A stretch of DNA of 64,000 bases. Source: Monilinia fructicola (Eukaryota > Ascomycota > Leotiomycetes > Helotiales > Sclerotiniaceae). The DNA lies in NCBI GenBank assembly GCA_008692225.1, contig VICG01000008.1:1065001-1129000 (forward strand), in the 5' to 3' direction. Position numbers and translations under genes: made by a program. Below the pieces are notes generated by a model. The model did no database searches. It worked only from the letters and a program-made list of their open reading frames with translations, and was not told where the DNA came from. Below, in pieces: positions 33,943-46,600 of this stretch. The first letter of the stretch is position 1; each line of letters begins with the position of its first letter.

Positions 33943-35065
33943 GCAAGAGTTTACGAGTTGTTACGGAAATGGAAGCATCAAATCAGCATAGAAAGTGCGG
34001 AAGCAAGGAGACGTTGTACATATCCCGCGGATGAGATGAAGATAGAGCTCCTGGCATGCTACAATAAGCATTATGTTATGAGTGTAGGGACATCGACGAG
34101 ACGGTTGTTTCCTTTTGGGGTGATTATTATTATTGGAAAGAGAGTCTAGTGGTTCTATCTGATGGATGAAAGGGAATGAATGAGGGTATAAGTATATCCC
34201 TACATGACCTTCCACTTTGTGAATTTCCATGAAATCCGGAAAATACAAAACTACATGTTCTCTTCACCCTCCCTTAACTCATACACGATATCAGAACTCA
34301 TTCATATCGACACTTCCATACAGATATGCCTACTCCGGGTGAGCTAATACCAGCATTATAATCAATTCCATGTGTGCTCCCAAGTCATTTGCTCATGAAC
34401 AAGTGACCTTGCCTAGCCCAATTCCCTACGAGCTTCATACACCCTACTAACCTTCCAGTAATATGACATAAACAAGACTAGAAATTTCTCATGGAAGTAT
34501 AAAACACCAGATCAAACAAGCCACTTTACCAACCCCTTCACCAACCCCTTCACCAACCCCTTCCATTCTTACCATTCACCAATATGGTGTGTACACAACT
34601 TGCTTTCTATCAGTTTCGGATATTTTGCTTGATATAGAATGGATATATTTATCAGCATCAGTCTGGGGTTACTGATACTGGAGGTTTATGGGAAGAAGTT
34701 TGAGACAGTTGATGGTAGCGGTTTGAAAGCTTAGGATCATTTAGACTATGGGCATTGGCGAACCAGGGGCGGTTAATATCATACCCATCTCACGAGCTGA
34801 GAATATCTGCTTCGGACTCAAAATACCCTCAAGTTCGATTTCAAAGGTTTCTTGTATGTTGGAGAGTAGAGATCTCTATTGTATTCCCTCTATCCTTTCT
34901 ATGTAGAACACAGCCCTGTAGTCACGCAGCCACGCAGCCAAGCGTGCAGCCATCTAATCTAATATGTAACCTAGGCGCAAATCTCGCTCGCAAACGTCTT
35001 TCATGTAAATATGTATTGGTCTATTGGTATCATATCGATGCGTTTCTCCACGCAACCCCACTCAT
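33943..35065. other. Convergent spacer, no gene seen
   Basis: A 1.1-kb spacer between the complex I gene and the peroxiredoxin. Only short open frames occur. It includes a 12-base unit (ACCAACCCCTTC) repeated almost three times at 34528-34562. Confidence 0.55.
34528..34562. repeat. Three tandem copies of a 12-base unit
   Basis: ACCAACCCCTTC repeated head to tail (nearly three complete copies), C-rich on the + strand. No function apparent. Confidence 0.85.
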
Positions 35066-35680
35066 CTACAACTTGCTCAAAACAGCCTCGGCACCAGAAA
35101 CAGTGACCTCTCTTCCCGGCTCCTTCTCCGCATACACAATCTTTCCATTGTCGATGATCAAGGCGTAGCGGCCGGTACGTTCGCCGGCGGTCCAGCCGAA
35201 GAGCTTGGAGAAGGCGAGGTCGGAGTCCGAGAGGAAGAGCTGCGTGAGGGGGTTAGCAGGGTTCGGGGCGGCGCGAGGGGTGAACTTACGATATCCTCGT
35301 TGTGGATTCCGTTGGCTTTGCCCCATGCGCTCATGACGAAGGGATCGTTGTAGGCAATGGTGGCTACGACGTCAACGCCCTTCTCGCGCAGAGCGGGGAG
35401 CTTGGCAATGTAGCCTGGGAGGTGGGAGGCGCTGCATGTGGGGGTGAATGCACCGGGGAGAGAGAAGACGACGACTTTCTTGTTGGCCCATTCTGTGAGG
35501 TTGTTAGTGCGTGTGGGAGAGGGGAGGTGTTAGTAGGGGGTGGAGGGTACCTTTGGATGCATTGTAGGTGATGGGGATACCGCAGGCCTTGATATCTTCG
35601 TTTTCTGGGGTGGGTGGGATCCAGCCGAACTTGACGTTCTCTGGGAGGGTAGAACCGACAGTCAAGGTTGCTTCAGACAT
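35066..35680 (-). CDS. Type II (PMP20/Ahp1/Prx5) peroxiredoxin ending in SKL
   Basis: Thiol peroxidase that reduces hydroperoxides. Minus-strand exons 35680-35551, 35492-35290 and 35239-35066 give 168 residues, the family length. The peroxidatic cysteine is Cys63 in [13 protein letters not shown]. Cys33 (IKACGIP) lies where yeast Ahp1 has its resolving cysteine. Further family stretches are [18 protein letters not shown] and [15 protein letters not shown]. The last three residues are S-K-L, the canonical PTS1 signal, so peroxisomal import is expected, as for PMP20 proteins. Introns are 58 and 50 nt with GTACCC and GTAAGT donors. The leader contains a GTAGAA/GAGGTA tandem tract (about 35738-35780) and a GAAAGA-rich stretch. 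Confidence 0.95.
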
Positions 35681-36505
35681 TTTGATTGATGTGTTTGTTT
35701 CTGGGTTGATTGGGGATTTGTTTGATTGTTGAGAGTAGGTCGAAGTAGAAGTAGAAGTAGAGGTAGAGGAAGAGGTAGAAGATTTGAATAGAAAGAGAAA
35801 GAGAAAAAGCTCTATCAATGAGACTTTACCTTTGATATATAAATACCTTCCAAGAAGCTCCTACCTACCTATACCGCACCCGTAGTCGGAGACATCATCC
35901 CATCCCATATATATCACACCCGTGGACGGATTCACACCTCAATGCTAGGTCATATTTGCTTGATCACCCCCACCATTAGCTTCTTTCTAGAATATTCAGC
36001 CCATTATAAGTTTCCATGGAGCAAAATGATTCGTCCATGATATCGAGGAAGGATCCATTTCGCATATTAGTTGGGGAACTTTATTCTGGTATTGTGCAAT
36101 TTTATGTAATTTGTGCAAGTTAAGGGCAATTGTGCAGATGGCACCACCACTTGACAGTTTGATGTTCCTGAAGCTAGATTCTACTCCGTAATTAGAACTA
36201 GACTCTGCTTGATTTCAAAGGTCTTGTCACGTCTGAGATTACGTCAGAATGCTTTCGTAATCATGAGGGTCTAGATTTGGATTTTGTTCTTGATGGATGT
36301 TCTGGAGATGATTGCTGACTGGATGTAGGACCTAGAATCTTTCTCATCTGAGTAGCTAGCTATACTCTATACTGTATTTGTACAGTAAGTAGTTCGAGTA
36401 GTTCGAGTAGTTCTAGGTCAAGTAGGATGAGGTTATTATCACTACCGAGGTTGCTCTCTGGAGTCTGGTATTTTAGCCTCAGCCCCGTGAACCAGTGAGC
36501 TCCAG

Positions 36506-36570
<65 letters not shown>

Positions 36571-37045
36571 AATATTGGTGCAGGTGATACTGCCGATTAC
36601 CTAGGGATCTGTTGGATTCATGCTTTTCCGTAATTCGCAATCTGAGGTGCCTTTTGCGGGATTCGGAATTTGTATGTCGAGAATCGGGATCTCGGTGATT
36701 GAAGGATTTGGTACTACAATGTATCTTTCTTATAGATTGTCTGATTGAGGCTATTCGCAAACAATAATACCAGAGAGCTTCCAGTTTGGGATGCTATTCG
36801 GAATGTCTGCTGCGGATGTTGCTAACAGTACACGTGGTGAGGAGGGATGCGGTCTAGAGATGGGCTGAAAGAAAGACATATCATTCGTAGATGGTGGGTG
36901 ATAGTAATCAAGAGTGCATTACTTTATATCATTTTATATCGTATATGGATATACAAAGAACTTCTCCGACTTCCCCTCGTTAAATGCTCACATACTTGAT
37001 GATCCTCAATTCGCATATCGATTTTTGATCTCGATAATTTCAACA
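35681..37045. other. Divergent spacer with a long TGCT microsatellite
   Basis: 1.37 kb between the peroxiredoxin and DUF1348 start codons. It holds promoters for both, one TACGGAGTA motif (as TACTCCGTA, 36182-36190) and the TGCT repeat at 36507-36570. No gene is recognised. Confidence 0.6.
36507..36570. repeat. (TGCT)16 perfect microsatellite
   Basis: Sixteen uninterrupted copies of TGCT (64 bp), the longest perfect tandem repeat in the window. Confidence 0.97.
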
Positions 37046-37646
37046 ATGGCATCAACAACTAAACCACCCGTTCCACCTTTTACTGAGGAGACTGCTCGTA
37101 TCAAGGTTAAAGCTGCGCAGGATGTATGGAATACGAAGTACATAATGATTATTCCAAATCTCATATCATTACCTGGTACTTGAAGGACCACATGGTTAAC
37201 GAGAGTATAGAAAGCCCCAAATAGTAAAGAATGCATACACCCCAGATTCCATCTGGAGAAACCGTGATACATTCATCCAAGGCCACGATGAAATTGTCCA
37301 ATTCTTAAGTAATAAGTGGGCAAAAGAAAATGGATATAGATTGAGAAAAGAGTTGTTTGCATTCACCGATCACAAAGTATATTCTCTCTCAACATCTGAA
37401 AGACCTAGGGAGTGTAACCTAGCTGATGAGTTCGAATAGATTGCAGTGCAATTCTGGTATGAGTTCCATGATGAGTCGGGCCAGTGGTGGAGATGTTATG
37501 GGCTTGAGGATTGGACTTTTGCGGAAGATGGGAGGATGAGGAAGAGACAGATGAGTGGAAATGATGTTAAGATTGGGGAACATGAGAGGTGGTTTAAGGA
37601 GGGGGTGAATGTTAATGAGGTTGAGATATCGGAAAAGCATTGGTGA
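37046..37646 (+). CDS. DUF1348 / SnoaL-like (NTF2-fold) protein
   Basis: Small NTF2-fold protein of the DUF1348 family; its biochemical role is unknown. Exons 37046-37137, 37211-37376 and 37440-37646 give 154 residues. The family reads through the joins: PPFTEETARIKVKAAQDVWN at the start, AYTPDSIWRNRDTFIQG, WAKENGYRLRKELFAFTDHK, then QFWYEFHDESGQWWRCYGLE and DWTFAEDGRMRKR. The length equals that of bacterial and fungal relatives. Introns are 73 nt (GTACAT donor, weak) and 63 nt (GTATAT). No signal peptide; probably cytosolic. Confidence 0.9.
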
Positions 37647-39046
37647 AGAAGACGATGTCGTTTGAGTAAAAGGGGTATGTCAATGATAATGAGGCTTTTT
37701 GTCGGGAAAATGTCTATCGAGGAGTATTGTGAAAAGGTATTGGAAAGTTCAATTATTCTTCTAGTAAGTTATCGGCGCAAATGGCTAGGAATGAATGGTA
37801 TGAAGTTTTGCTTATGTAACTCGAGACATGAATCAATTGCAATTCATGTCCTCTCCACCTTCAGACTCCATCTGTACACAAGAAATGGTTGACAGTCAAT
37901 GCATATCCGCCTTTTTCTCCAAGATACGTCTACCTAGTATTCCTTATCATTCTTTAATATATGAGCATCGCGTCAAGACCTCGAGATGGACAATGCCGTA
38001 TGCTTTGACACGCACTGTTGACAAAACTCAGCACCTCAGAGCTTCTGCTTAAAATATGTTTTGCAGAATTAATCGGCTAAATCTTAGCCTGTGGATTTCC
38101 TGAGTAGCCTGGGTGGTCGGCATATAAACATTTTGGAGATCTGGTGAACGCTCGAGGTGCTTCACTATACAAAAGCATGCAAACCATCTCTAAGCTTCGA
38201 GCTAAAATGACGACTCTTCCACGTCGCTTATTAGCATGGAAATTTCCAGATGCCACTTTGACCATGATTACGAGTTGATGTCGATCTCTTGCGGGCTCGA
38301 CTATATATTTGTATAGCTTGTGGTAGATATGGTATCTATCTATCCTGTGGTTGATGACCTACCCGATAGATTTTCCAATAGAGCGTGCCAGGTGATTTGA
38401 TGATAGTCCTGCCTCAGAAGGAACTTTCACTTGACGCGGACCAGCTACCCGCATCTTAAGGCGTCTCTTGATCTTGTGCTATCGAAAGTTACAAGCGGAT
38501 AGCGTTTTGATGATTTGTCTTGGGGGCTCTAGCCGAGGGTGGACCTGCTCTGGCTCGTCACTATGCAATTCATCTTCTTGAGCACTCGGGATTAGTTCTC
38601 ATGGACTCCATACTCTGGAATTGTGTCTGGAGTACGAAGAAGACTGTTTTTAGATCTGGAATTCAAACTTCGGATAGTAACCAATCCCGACTTTGATATA
38701 TACACAATAGCAAAAGCACTACGGCCTAAGTAGGTTCAGATTATGAATAAAGCAACCTCAGAAAGTGTATGGAAAGCTTCAATGTTTCTTTCCCGTCGAT
38801 TTCACATCCTCTTGGTGTAGATATTGGTGTATGATGTGGAGTTGAGCAATCGCTTTGACAGATCCACCTTGACCACCATCGTACCTTCTATTCAAGCCAC
38901 CCGGCCTTCCACGTCGTATATCAAAGTATCTCTTTCCCTTTTCTAAGCTGCCAGCTCTTTATTTTTCATCACCTTTTTGGTTCGATTTTTTCACATTTTC
39001 AACTGCATGAATTGGGTACCATTTTGGTACTCACCAACTTGCAATT
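37647..39046. other. 1.4-kb spacer, no gene seen
   Basis: Only short open frames without domains. It includes the 3' end of the DUF1348 gene and the promoter of the RGS gene, with a pyrimidine-rich stretch around 38925-39000. Confidence 0.55.
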
Positions 39047-40562
39047 ATGTCGGGCTTCATACCTCATGTCAGAGAAATTATCACAAACATCAACTATCGT
39101 CGCCCTGATTATATTAGTGCAAATTCAAGTTCGAACAAATCTTCAAGAGATCCCAGTATGGATCTAGCCCAGACGCAATCAAAAACTTCAAGCAAATATG
39201 CCCAAGGCATTCCGGACGCTCTTTCATTCGATAATATCATCAATGGTGGAACTTGTCCTGTAAGTTTACCGCCTATTTAGGGACTGAAGCTTCTCTTGGA
39301 CCATGAGCTTCGACTACTTGTTCAAGATCCGTATCTCTCAGCCAAGAGTGATCACAGAGACTGTTCCAATTCAGACCTCGTTATATTACTAACTACTTCT
39401 AGCCCACTACTGTTAGGGAATTTATGAAATATCTCGAATGCGTCGAGCGGGCCCCGGAAAACCTTCAGTTCTTCCTCTGGTTCCGAGATTATACACTTCG
39501 TTTCGAGGAATACAAACCATCTGATCCCTTCTCAACTCCACCCGCAACAGCCACTTCAGAAAACAAAGCTTTCGGCTCGTCAGAATATCAAAATGATTCG
39601 GCAGTTCGCTTTTGCGATGGTGCTGAGGAGGAGAGACCCATAAATAAAATGAAATCTATCATGGATTTTCCCCCTCAATTTATAGCCCCTTGGGAGACAG
39701 ACTTTGATAAAGAAGGAAGTTCCTTAGTGGAAGTTCCCTCAGCACAAACTTCATATCGTATGATTGCCGAGAAGACTTTTGATCGTGCTGGTATCAAAAT
39801 ACCAGGTAGCCTCTCTTCTATATTCTATCTCTTGGCATAAAGTTAACAATATTTCCAGATCCTGATCTGCCATACCGTGATGAAATTGATCGAATTATTG
39901 CTATATATATTGCAGATGATGGCTCTCGTCAACTCAATCTCTCCTCACGCCAAAGAACTTCTCTGCTCGAACGTGTTTCGACAACAACTCATCCCACTGC
40001 TTTTCAACCCATCCTTGAAACCGTTGAATATAGCTTAAGGCACCAAGCACACCCCAATTTCATCCGTTGGAGCATTTGCAATGGAAATAAGCCACGTCAG
40101 ATATTTGCCAAGTGCCTTGGTGTCATTCTCATTACTTCCGGTTGCTTGTACGCGATTCTCACCACTCTTAGTAACATGTCTAGAGGATGGCGTGCCTTCT
40201 CAGCAATATTCTGGGTCTTGGGTATATCCACGTTGTATGCAGCACTCCAGGGAATGTGCGTTGTACTACATGGTCTTCATCATCGACATCTTAGACCTTG
40301 GGAGTTATGGGAGTCTGAGGAATCTGCTATGTACTTGGACGATAAGTCCAACAGTGGAAAGTATGAAGATTATCCATGGATCAAGAAATACGAGAAGCGA
40401 TTCATTATCAGAAAGATCTTTGATCGTGAGGTCTGGGTACAGGAGCCGGCGTTGAGACAAATACAGGATATAATTTTCCTGCAAGCTTTGCTTATAGGAC
40501 TTGGTGCGGCTGCTATCTTCACCGTCATCTTCTTGGCTGTTCCAGGAGGTGACTTTTTCTGA
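39047..40562 (+). CDS. RGS-domain protein with three C-terminal membrane helices, Rax1-like
   Basis: Exons 39047-39259, 39403-39805 and 39859-40562 give 439 residues. An RGS-like region (about 50-205) contains TVREFMKYLECVERAPENLQ FF-type and FLWFRDYTLRFEEY stretches. It also contains YRMIAEKTFDRAGIKIPDPD and ends RQAHPNFIRWSICN. Three hydrophobic segments follow, about 287-307 (KCLGVILITSGCLYAILTTL), 314-342 (FSAIFWVLGISTLYAALQGM) and 409-433 (FLQALLIGLGAAAIFTVIFL). RGS plus three C-terminal helices and this length match Rax1, a polarity and G-protein-signalling protein (yeast Rax1 is about 435 residues). G-alpha GAP activity is not proven by sequence. Introns are 143 and 53 nt. Confidence 0.85.
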
Positions 40563-41530
40563 GCGGGACATGACAAAGTAAACGAGGCAAAAGTTTGAAT
40601 CAGACATTATGACAAATCGGGATGAGTATGCAATATATGAATGTGATGATGGTATTGGAGTTATGGTACGTTATTCGAAATTTGCTGTGTAGTTGCTACT
40701 ATGTTTGCTACTTTCTTTTTAAATGAGGGGGAACTTATTAATAGATGGGTGGACTTTATTGAACCTTGGCCGTATACTATGGAATGAAAGCCTTATCCAT
40801 GTCATAAAACATACTAATATCTTCTAGACAGCTTCTGTGATGAACCCCATGCTTATGGGTCGAAATTGAGTATTGTGTATATAGTGATTTCAAGACTTCA
40901 GGCGAATGCTATTTGATATGAGTTGTATACTGGAGGAAGTACTGTATGTTCCAGCCCTTAAGATCAAACAGATAGTTCCAACACGATTGGAATATCAACC
41001 AGCCTTCCGAGAGCTTGCAGGGAGAAAAATATGTATTATCTTCCAGATGGTGTAGCTCTACACAACGCAATTGGTTATCCTTCGCTGCCACCGGATAAAT
41101 ACATCCACCCTACGCCGCCTTAAATCGGAAGGCTCGATTTCAACATCCAATGGCCAAAACATTCCATGATATCCACCGTTCTCAAAAGCAGCACCGGACC
41201 CTCCTACCCACCCCTGAACATACGATACCGAATCCGACGACATCTCCTCTCTGCTCCGTCAAATGAGCCATCTCCTCGTCCACAGGTGTTAATTAATGTT
41301 TAAAAGTGATCACATTCATCTCTCGCTCCTTTCCGATTGTGTGAATTGCCTTATCTCAATCCACTATACTTCAACAGAGCATAGCGTGACTGTCACCGGC
41401 TAGAATAGATCCAACGGTTGTTAACGCACCGTTTGGAAACAGCGTGGATCTGTTGTGTGGAAGGTGGGCCACGGTTTGCTCTTAGAGTCTTAGGGCAGGA
41501 TACCTGCGGTCCAAATAGACGCGAGACGGG
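40563..41530. other. Spacer between RGS and Zn2Cys6 genes
   Basis: 968 bp holding the 3' end of the RGS gene and the promoter of the regulator at 41531. No gene or RNA is recognised. Confidence 0.55.
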
Positions 41531-43627
41531 ATGGGAAGCATGGACACGAATTTGGACGCGGATCGGCAGTACCGGGACCGTTTAGATCTGCATTCTTCTA
41601 GTAGAAATGGAAATCCAGGAAATCTCACTGGTTATATATCTAACACCACGGGATCTGGCATCGATTTGGAATCGATTTCTTTCCTTTCCGATTCGCATTC
41701 CGCCCTTCATGATTCGAATGGGAGCGTCAATTTCCAGTCATCCGGTTCGAATGTAAACAATGTGCCGGCTTCTTCGCAATCGTTCCTGATGTCGCAAGGT
41801 AGTCTTAGCCCCGATGTGACCCATCCGGATGGGAATGGTGGTGACAATGAGCAGACGCAGGGGCAGAAGAAAGTTAAAGCTCCGAGATTGTATCATAAAA
41901 AGTCGAGGAATGGATGTCAGAGATGCAAGGCAAGGCGTGTCAAAGTATGTGTATCTTTTTATTGATTGGTGTGGGTTTTTTTTACGATGAATTTTACTCG
42001 TGTTCATCGAAATTTTGATTTTGGTGTTTTGCCAAGACACGGTACATTTCGCTTGTACTTGGGTACTACTGTACTTTGATTCGATGTATGTACGACGAAG
42101 GATTTGTTGTTTTCGATATTTGTTGAGTTCTTGTACATATATGTGTTAATGTAAAAGAAGATCCAGAGAAAGTTCTCTGCTCAATTGTTTCCTCTTTCAA
42201 ATATGGGGCTATCTTTACATGTATGTAAATAAGAAGAGTCTATTCATTCTTGTACCTGTTCCTTCCGATCTACGAGGGTTCAATGATCTTTATATTTTTA
42301 ATGATTATTGCAAGCAATATCAAATCTCGAAGCTCTTCTAACCAATCTATAGTGTGACGAGACAAGACCTATTTGCAAAAACTGTATAAGGCATAGGTTA
42401 TCATGTGTTTATTCCAAGCCACCACCGCCCCCCACGGGATCATCACCTTCACAGACCATCAAATCCAATTCCAGCAACCCCTCCACCCCAGAAAGTATCA
42501 GTGTACACGCTCTTGTAGAAGACCTAAGTAGCACTTCGGTTTCACCACAAACGGACCTCTCGATTCCACCAGTCCCAAGCCAAACTTTCAGTGATGACAT
42601 GCCTGAATCCAGTGCTCGGCGAATGCTGGAGCTCAGGCTGCTTCAAACGTATATAGTTCATACTTCACCGACATTTCCTAGTTCTCATAACCCAGAAACA
42701 TTAAACCTCTGGTCCGTCGTAGTTCCAAAACTAGCTTTCGCTGCTCCGAACCTTCTCTACGCCATGTTTGCCATTGCTTCTTTGCACCTCCATGTGCTCT
42801 CTCCAAATGATCATGAAATACAAGGAGCACGTCAACGCTATCTTTCGCTAGCATTACGACATCACCAAAAAGGAGTCGCTGCATTGAATCCCAGTACCGC
42901 TGACGCAGTTATGTTCGCCTCAATTTTGATCCTCAACGACGCATTTTCTAGTCTCCAAGTTCGCTGTATGAAACCATATACACTACCTATACATTGGCTT
43001 CAAATGGCTCGAGGTACCGCCTCCGTGTTTGCCGTCGCATTAGCAATGATAAGACATGACCCAAACGCCGAAGCAATGGCGCTCCTCCGCACCAAACCCG
43101 CCCTCACCAAACCCGAAGAACGCCTCAACCGTCCCGAAATCCTCCCCCTCTTCAACGCAATTCTCACCTTCCCGTCCCCCCACACCCATGCCTATCCGGA
43201 AACCGGCGGCCCCGATCCGTCCATCCCTCCCTCCCATCTCTCAGCCTACATCCAAACACTCTCCTATCTCTCCAGCATCCACCTCAACATCGTGAATCAC
43301 GAACACCCCATGGCGACCGCCCGTCGCTTCACGGCCTTTGGTCTCCAGGTCCCGAAACTTTTCATTGATTTGGTGGAGGAGAGACAACCGCGCGCGCTGG
43401 TCATTTTCGCGTATTATTTTGCCATGGCGACGTGTTTGGTCGAGGGCGGCGGTCCGTCCGAGAGGATTGTGCTGCAGATGAAGAATGGGGAGGACTTGGA
43501 TTTGGGGAAGACGTTTTGGTGGATGGGCAACATGGTGAGGAGGGAAATTGGGGGGATCAGTGGGATTTTACCGGCGGGGTGGGAGGCGCTGATGGCGTGG
43601 CCGAGGAGGGTGGCGGGCTTGGAGTAG
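41531..43627 (+). CDS. Zn(II)2Cys6 transcription factor
   Basis: Fungal binuclear-cluster regulator; exons 41531-41944 and 42353-43627 give 562 residues. After a Ser/Asn-rich N-terminus the cluster reads C129-QR-C132-KARRVK-C139-DETRPI-C146-KN-C149-IRHRLS-C156, the standard C-x2-C-x6-C-x6-C-x2-C-x6-C. It is preceded by a basic HKKSRNG stretch. A Pro/Ser linker and a helical fungal-specific regulatory domain follow (LELRLLQTYIVHTSPTF; AAPNLLYAMFAIASLHLHVL; YLSLALRHHQKGVAALN), as in DUF3468/Upc2-like regulators. The single intron is 408 nt, long for this genome, and falls exactly between Lys138 and the third cysteine. Targets are unknown; no obvious partner pathway gene adjoins it. Confidence 0.92.
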
Positions 43628-46600
43628 GCTGTTTTGTTCATGCTCTTCTTCTTTGCATGGTGTTGCTTGGATTCTTTTTCGTGTCTGTGTGCGTGGTTCA
43701 AGTGGGGTTTGGCGCATGAATTCTTGAGCGGGCGGGTGGATTGGTATCATATTGGGAGGGACCCTGTCGGGATCGTGTACTCTTATCTTAGCATTGATTT
43801 TTCTTTCTGATATACCCTCGCTTGTACACGTATACGCTGAGCGATAGCTATAAAGGTAGTTGACTATCATTTGAAAATGAGTATTTTAATCACATCTAAA
43901 ATGACGTTGGGATTCGAGAATTGGCTACTGATGGAGCTTGTCCAGGTGAAGTATTTTTCTCATCACGGATGTTGTATGGGCGCTGTATAAGGGTTGGATA
44001 ATGGGGGTTCATTGTTCGAGATCTGATGAGACTCCAAGACTTGATATTCGAAGTCATTGGAGTAACAAAGGTTTATTGTTTGGATGCAGTTATACAATAA
44101 GGATCCTACGTCGACACTCAGATTAGAGCTCTGGAGTTTGACATTCAAAACGCGTGTAGCCAATAGAAGTTTGATGGTGGAAAGCCGTTGATAGAATGGG
44201 CGTTGAGGCGAGTGGATCAAGGTATTCATAGAATGTATATGTACTTCCATACGCTTCAGCGTATAATCATCTAATCATATAAGCAAGGAGGTTCTAGGAC
44301 TAAAACTCGCGATGGCTTGCGAATAATAACAATAACTGCCCCAGGGATTCATCAAAAGTGTTGCAGGTAGAAACGGTGTTTTTCTTTCATGCCATGGAGA
44401 GCTGCGCCCTTCGATGCTCTCACTGTTACTTTGATACTTGGATTTTCTCCATCCTATTCTTTTGAATCGAATGGCTGGCCAAATCTTTGAATGCCAAACG
44501 CGAGATGCTGTAGCAATTTCGGTATCCGGGTCGGAGATGATGGTGATATCCATGCTCTGAACTTGAGAGTTCCCCAGTTGTGTTTTCAACATGATAGTTC
44601 CCTCTCCGGACATTCTCTGATATCTCTCCAGAGGACACTCCAGAGTCAGAATCAGAGCTGAAAAATACAAGTAGTAATGGCTCAAAGTTTTTTTTTATAC
44701 TTCTTCTTGGCCTGAACATCGGAATGGTGGATGCTCGTGATTATCACGTGACTTTTAAAAAAGCAATACCGTTGCATATGAGGTTTTGTTCCAAGCTTCT
44801 GTGTGTCCATCCTTGGTGTACCTAGGTAATATCTTTGAGAGTTGACATGTTGATTCAGACAGGGGAGGCCAAAGGTCAAAGATCTGCGGGGGTAAATACC
44901 ACCAACTTCCGAGTCACTACTTGTAAACCTGCGAGAGTTGTTTCTTACGACGCATGAGGAAGACGAACTCTTGCTACTCAAATTGATCGAGGGTGTATGA
45001 AATGCTAATCAACGAATGATGACCTCGAGTTTGGACATGCATAATTGATCGTTGGGGAGGCTACAATTCCCGCTTGCCAAATAAAGAATGATGGTCGATA
45101 CAAAACGTAAAGGTCGCATGCTCATCTTCCGTATTTGCCGATGTTAGGATGATTAATGCTTTTGCATTTCTAATCAGATGTCAAGCTTCGTCCGATGGCC
45201 GGGGCTTGGCTATAGATCATTTATTCCCAGGTTGCATGTGAAGGAAGCTCTTCAAGCACGATGGTGATACTGTACTTACCCGGTATAAAGGTTGATTAGG
45301 TGAAGCCCATGAGAATCATCCAGCTGAGTAAGTTATCCACTTACATATAAAGGATGGAGACCAGAAATGTCAGATTGTTGAGAGGAATAGGTTGGGACTC
45401 GGGAGAAGAGTGCAATACTGTGTTTTGACGCAGTTAAAAAGGGTAGAAAAGGGTAAAAAAGCTCCCCGGCATTCCTATTACCAGTAAGACCCTGTTCGTC
45501 GTCCCTGGAACATGCATGGCGATAACTTAAGAAAAGCCTATCCGTCCAACGCATCATGACACGAGGCAAAAGCTTAAGTTTTGAGTCACTGAGCACTGAG
45601 TACCAATTGTTTTGGGAGTTTCAAACAACGATTGAGGATCAACTGCCGGGAAGTAGTGCTGATTGTGATATATGAAGCTTTCATCAAACGATATGGATGA
45701 GAAGAGTGCACCGAGTTCAGACGAACCCTCTGTTACCACGTTGAAGATAGAGAGTATGAAGGGCTTTTCGGACCCACCTGATCGACAAGATCATACAGTA
45801 GCCCTACTGTATAGTATGGCGAAAAAACTTCAAGGTTGATGCAAGAAGAAAAAAGAAATGGGGCTGGCGTCTTGTTCCTGCTTTGTTGTCGGTGACCCTC
45901 ACTATGGGCTAGGCACTTTTGTTACTCTTGGGCATGACATTGCATGAACAGTCAGTTAGTACCTAGGTAGTTATTGGACCTGCTGGACGGTTGAGATAGA
46001 CAAATATATATGAGATGTTCAAGTTGACCAAGACAAAATGCGCCAAGTAGTAGATTTCAATTGTTCATTCATCAAAATGTCCAACGAGGTCAGAAAGCAA
46101 AGACTGGACTTATATGATGTATGTTGTATGTACTGTATGTATAGTATGTATGAATACAAGTGCCGGCTGAGACTGCATGCCAATGTCCAAATAGTCTGCA
46201 TACATTGAAGAGAAGCAAGCCTTCTCCATTGGTTTGAGGACCTTATTTTGGTATGCTGACTGTACGGAGTACTTCCTTCTGATTCCTTCTAAGTTCTAAT
46301 GCATGCATGCATGCTGCGTACATGCATTAGATACCATTGTTCAGATTCCAGACTCCTTACAAAGTTGATTGCTTGTTTACCTTATCAATCCGATTTATCC
46401 GTCTTCATACATCATGCAGTTTCGGGCTTTGTAACTACTACAGTATCTACCTGTGTTCAATCCAATACACTCACCGTCTTTGTCATTAGAGAACTCGGGA
46501 TCTCGACTCTTCCCACCTTGCACCTTGCTTGCACCTTGCATCTTGACACATTCATTGTTGATTCTACTGTTATATCCATGACACAGTACAGTACGGAGTA

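Noticed and set aside
44275..44981. Three overlapping minus-strand frames as a possible gene
   Set aside because: They do not join with consistent splice sites and show no domain or family similarity.
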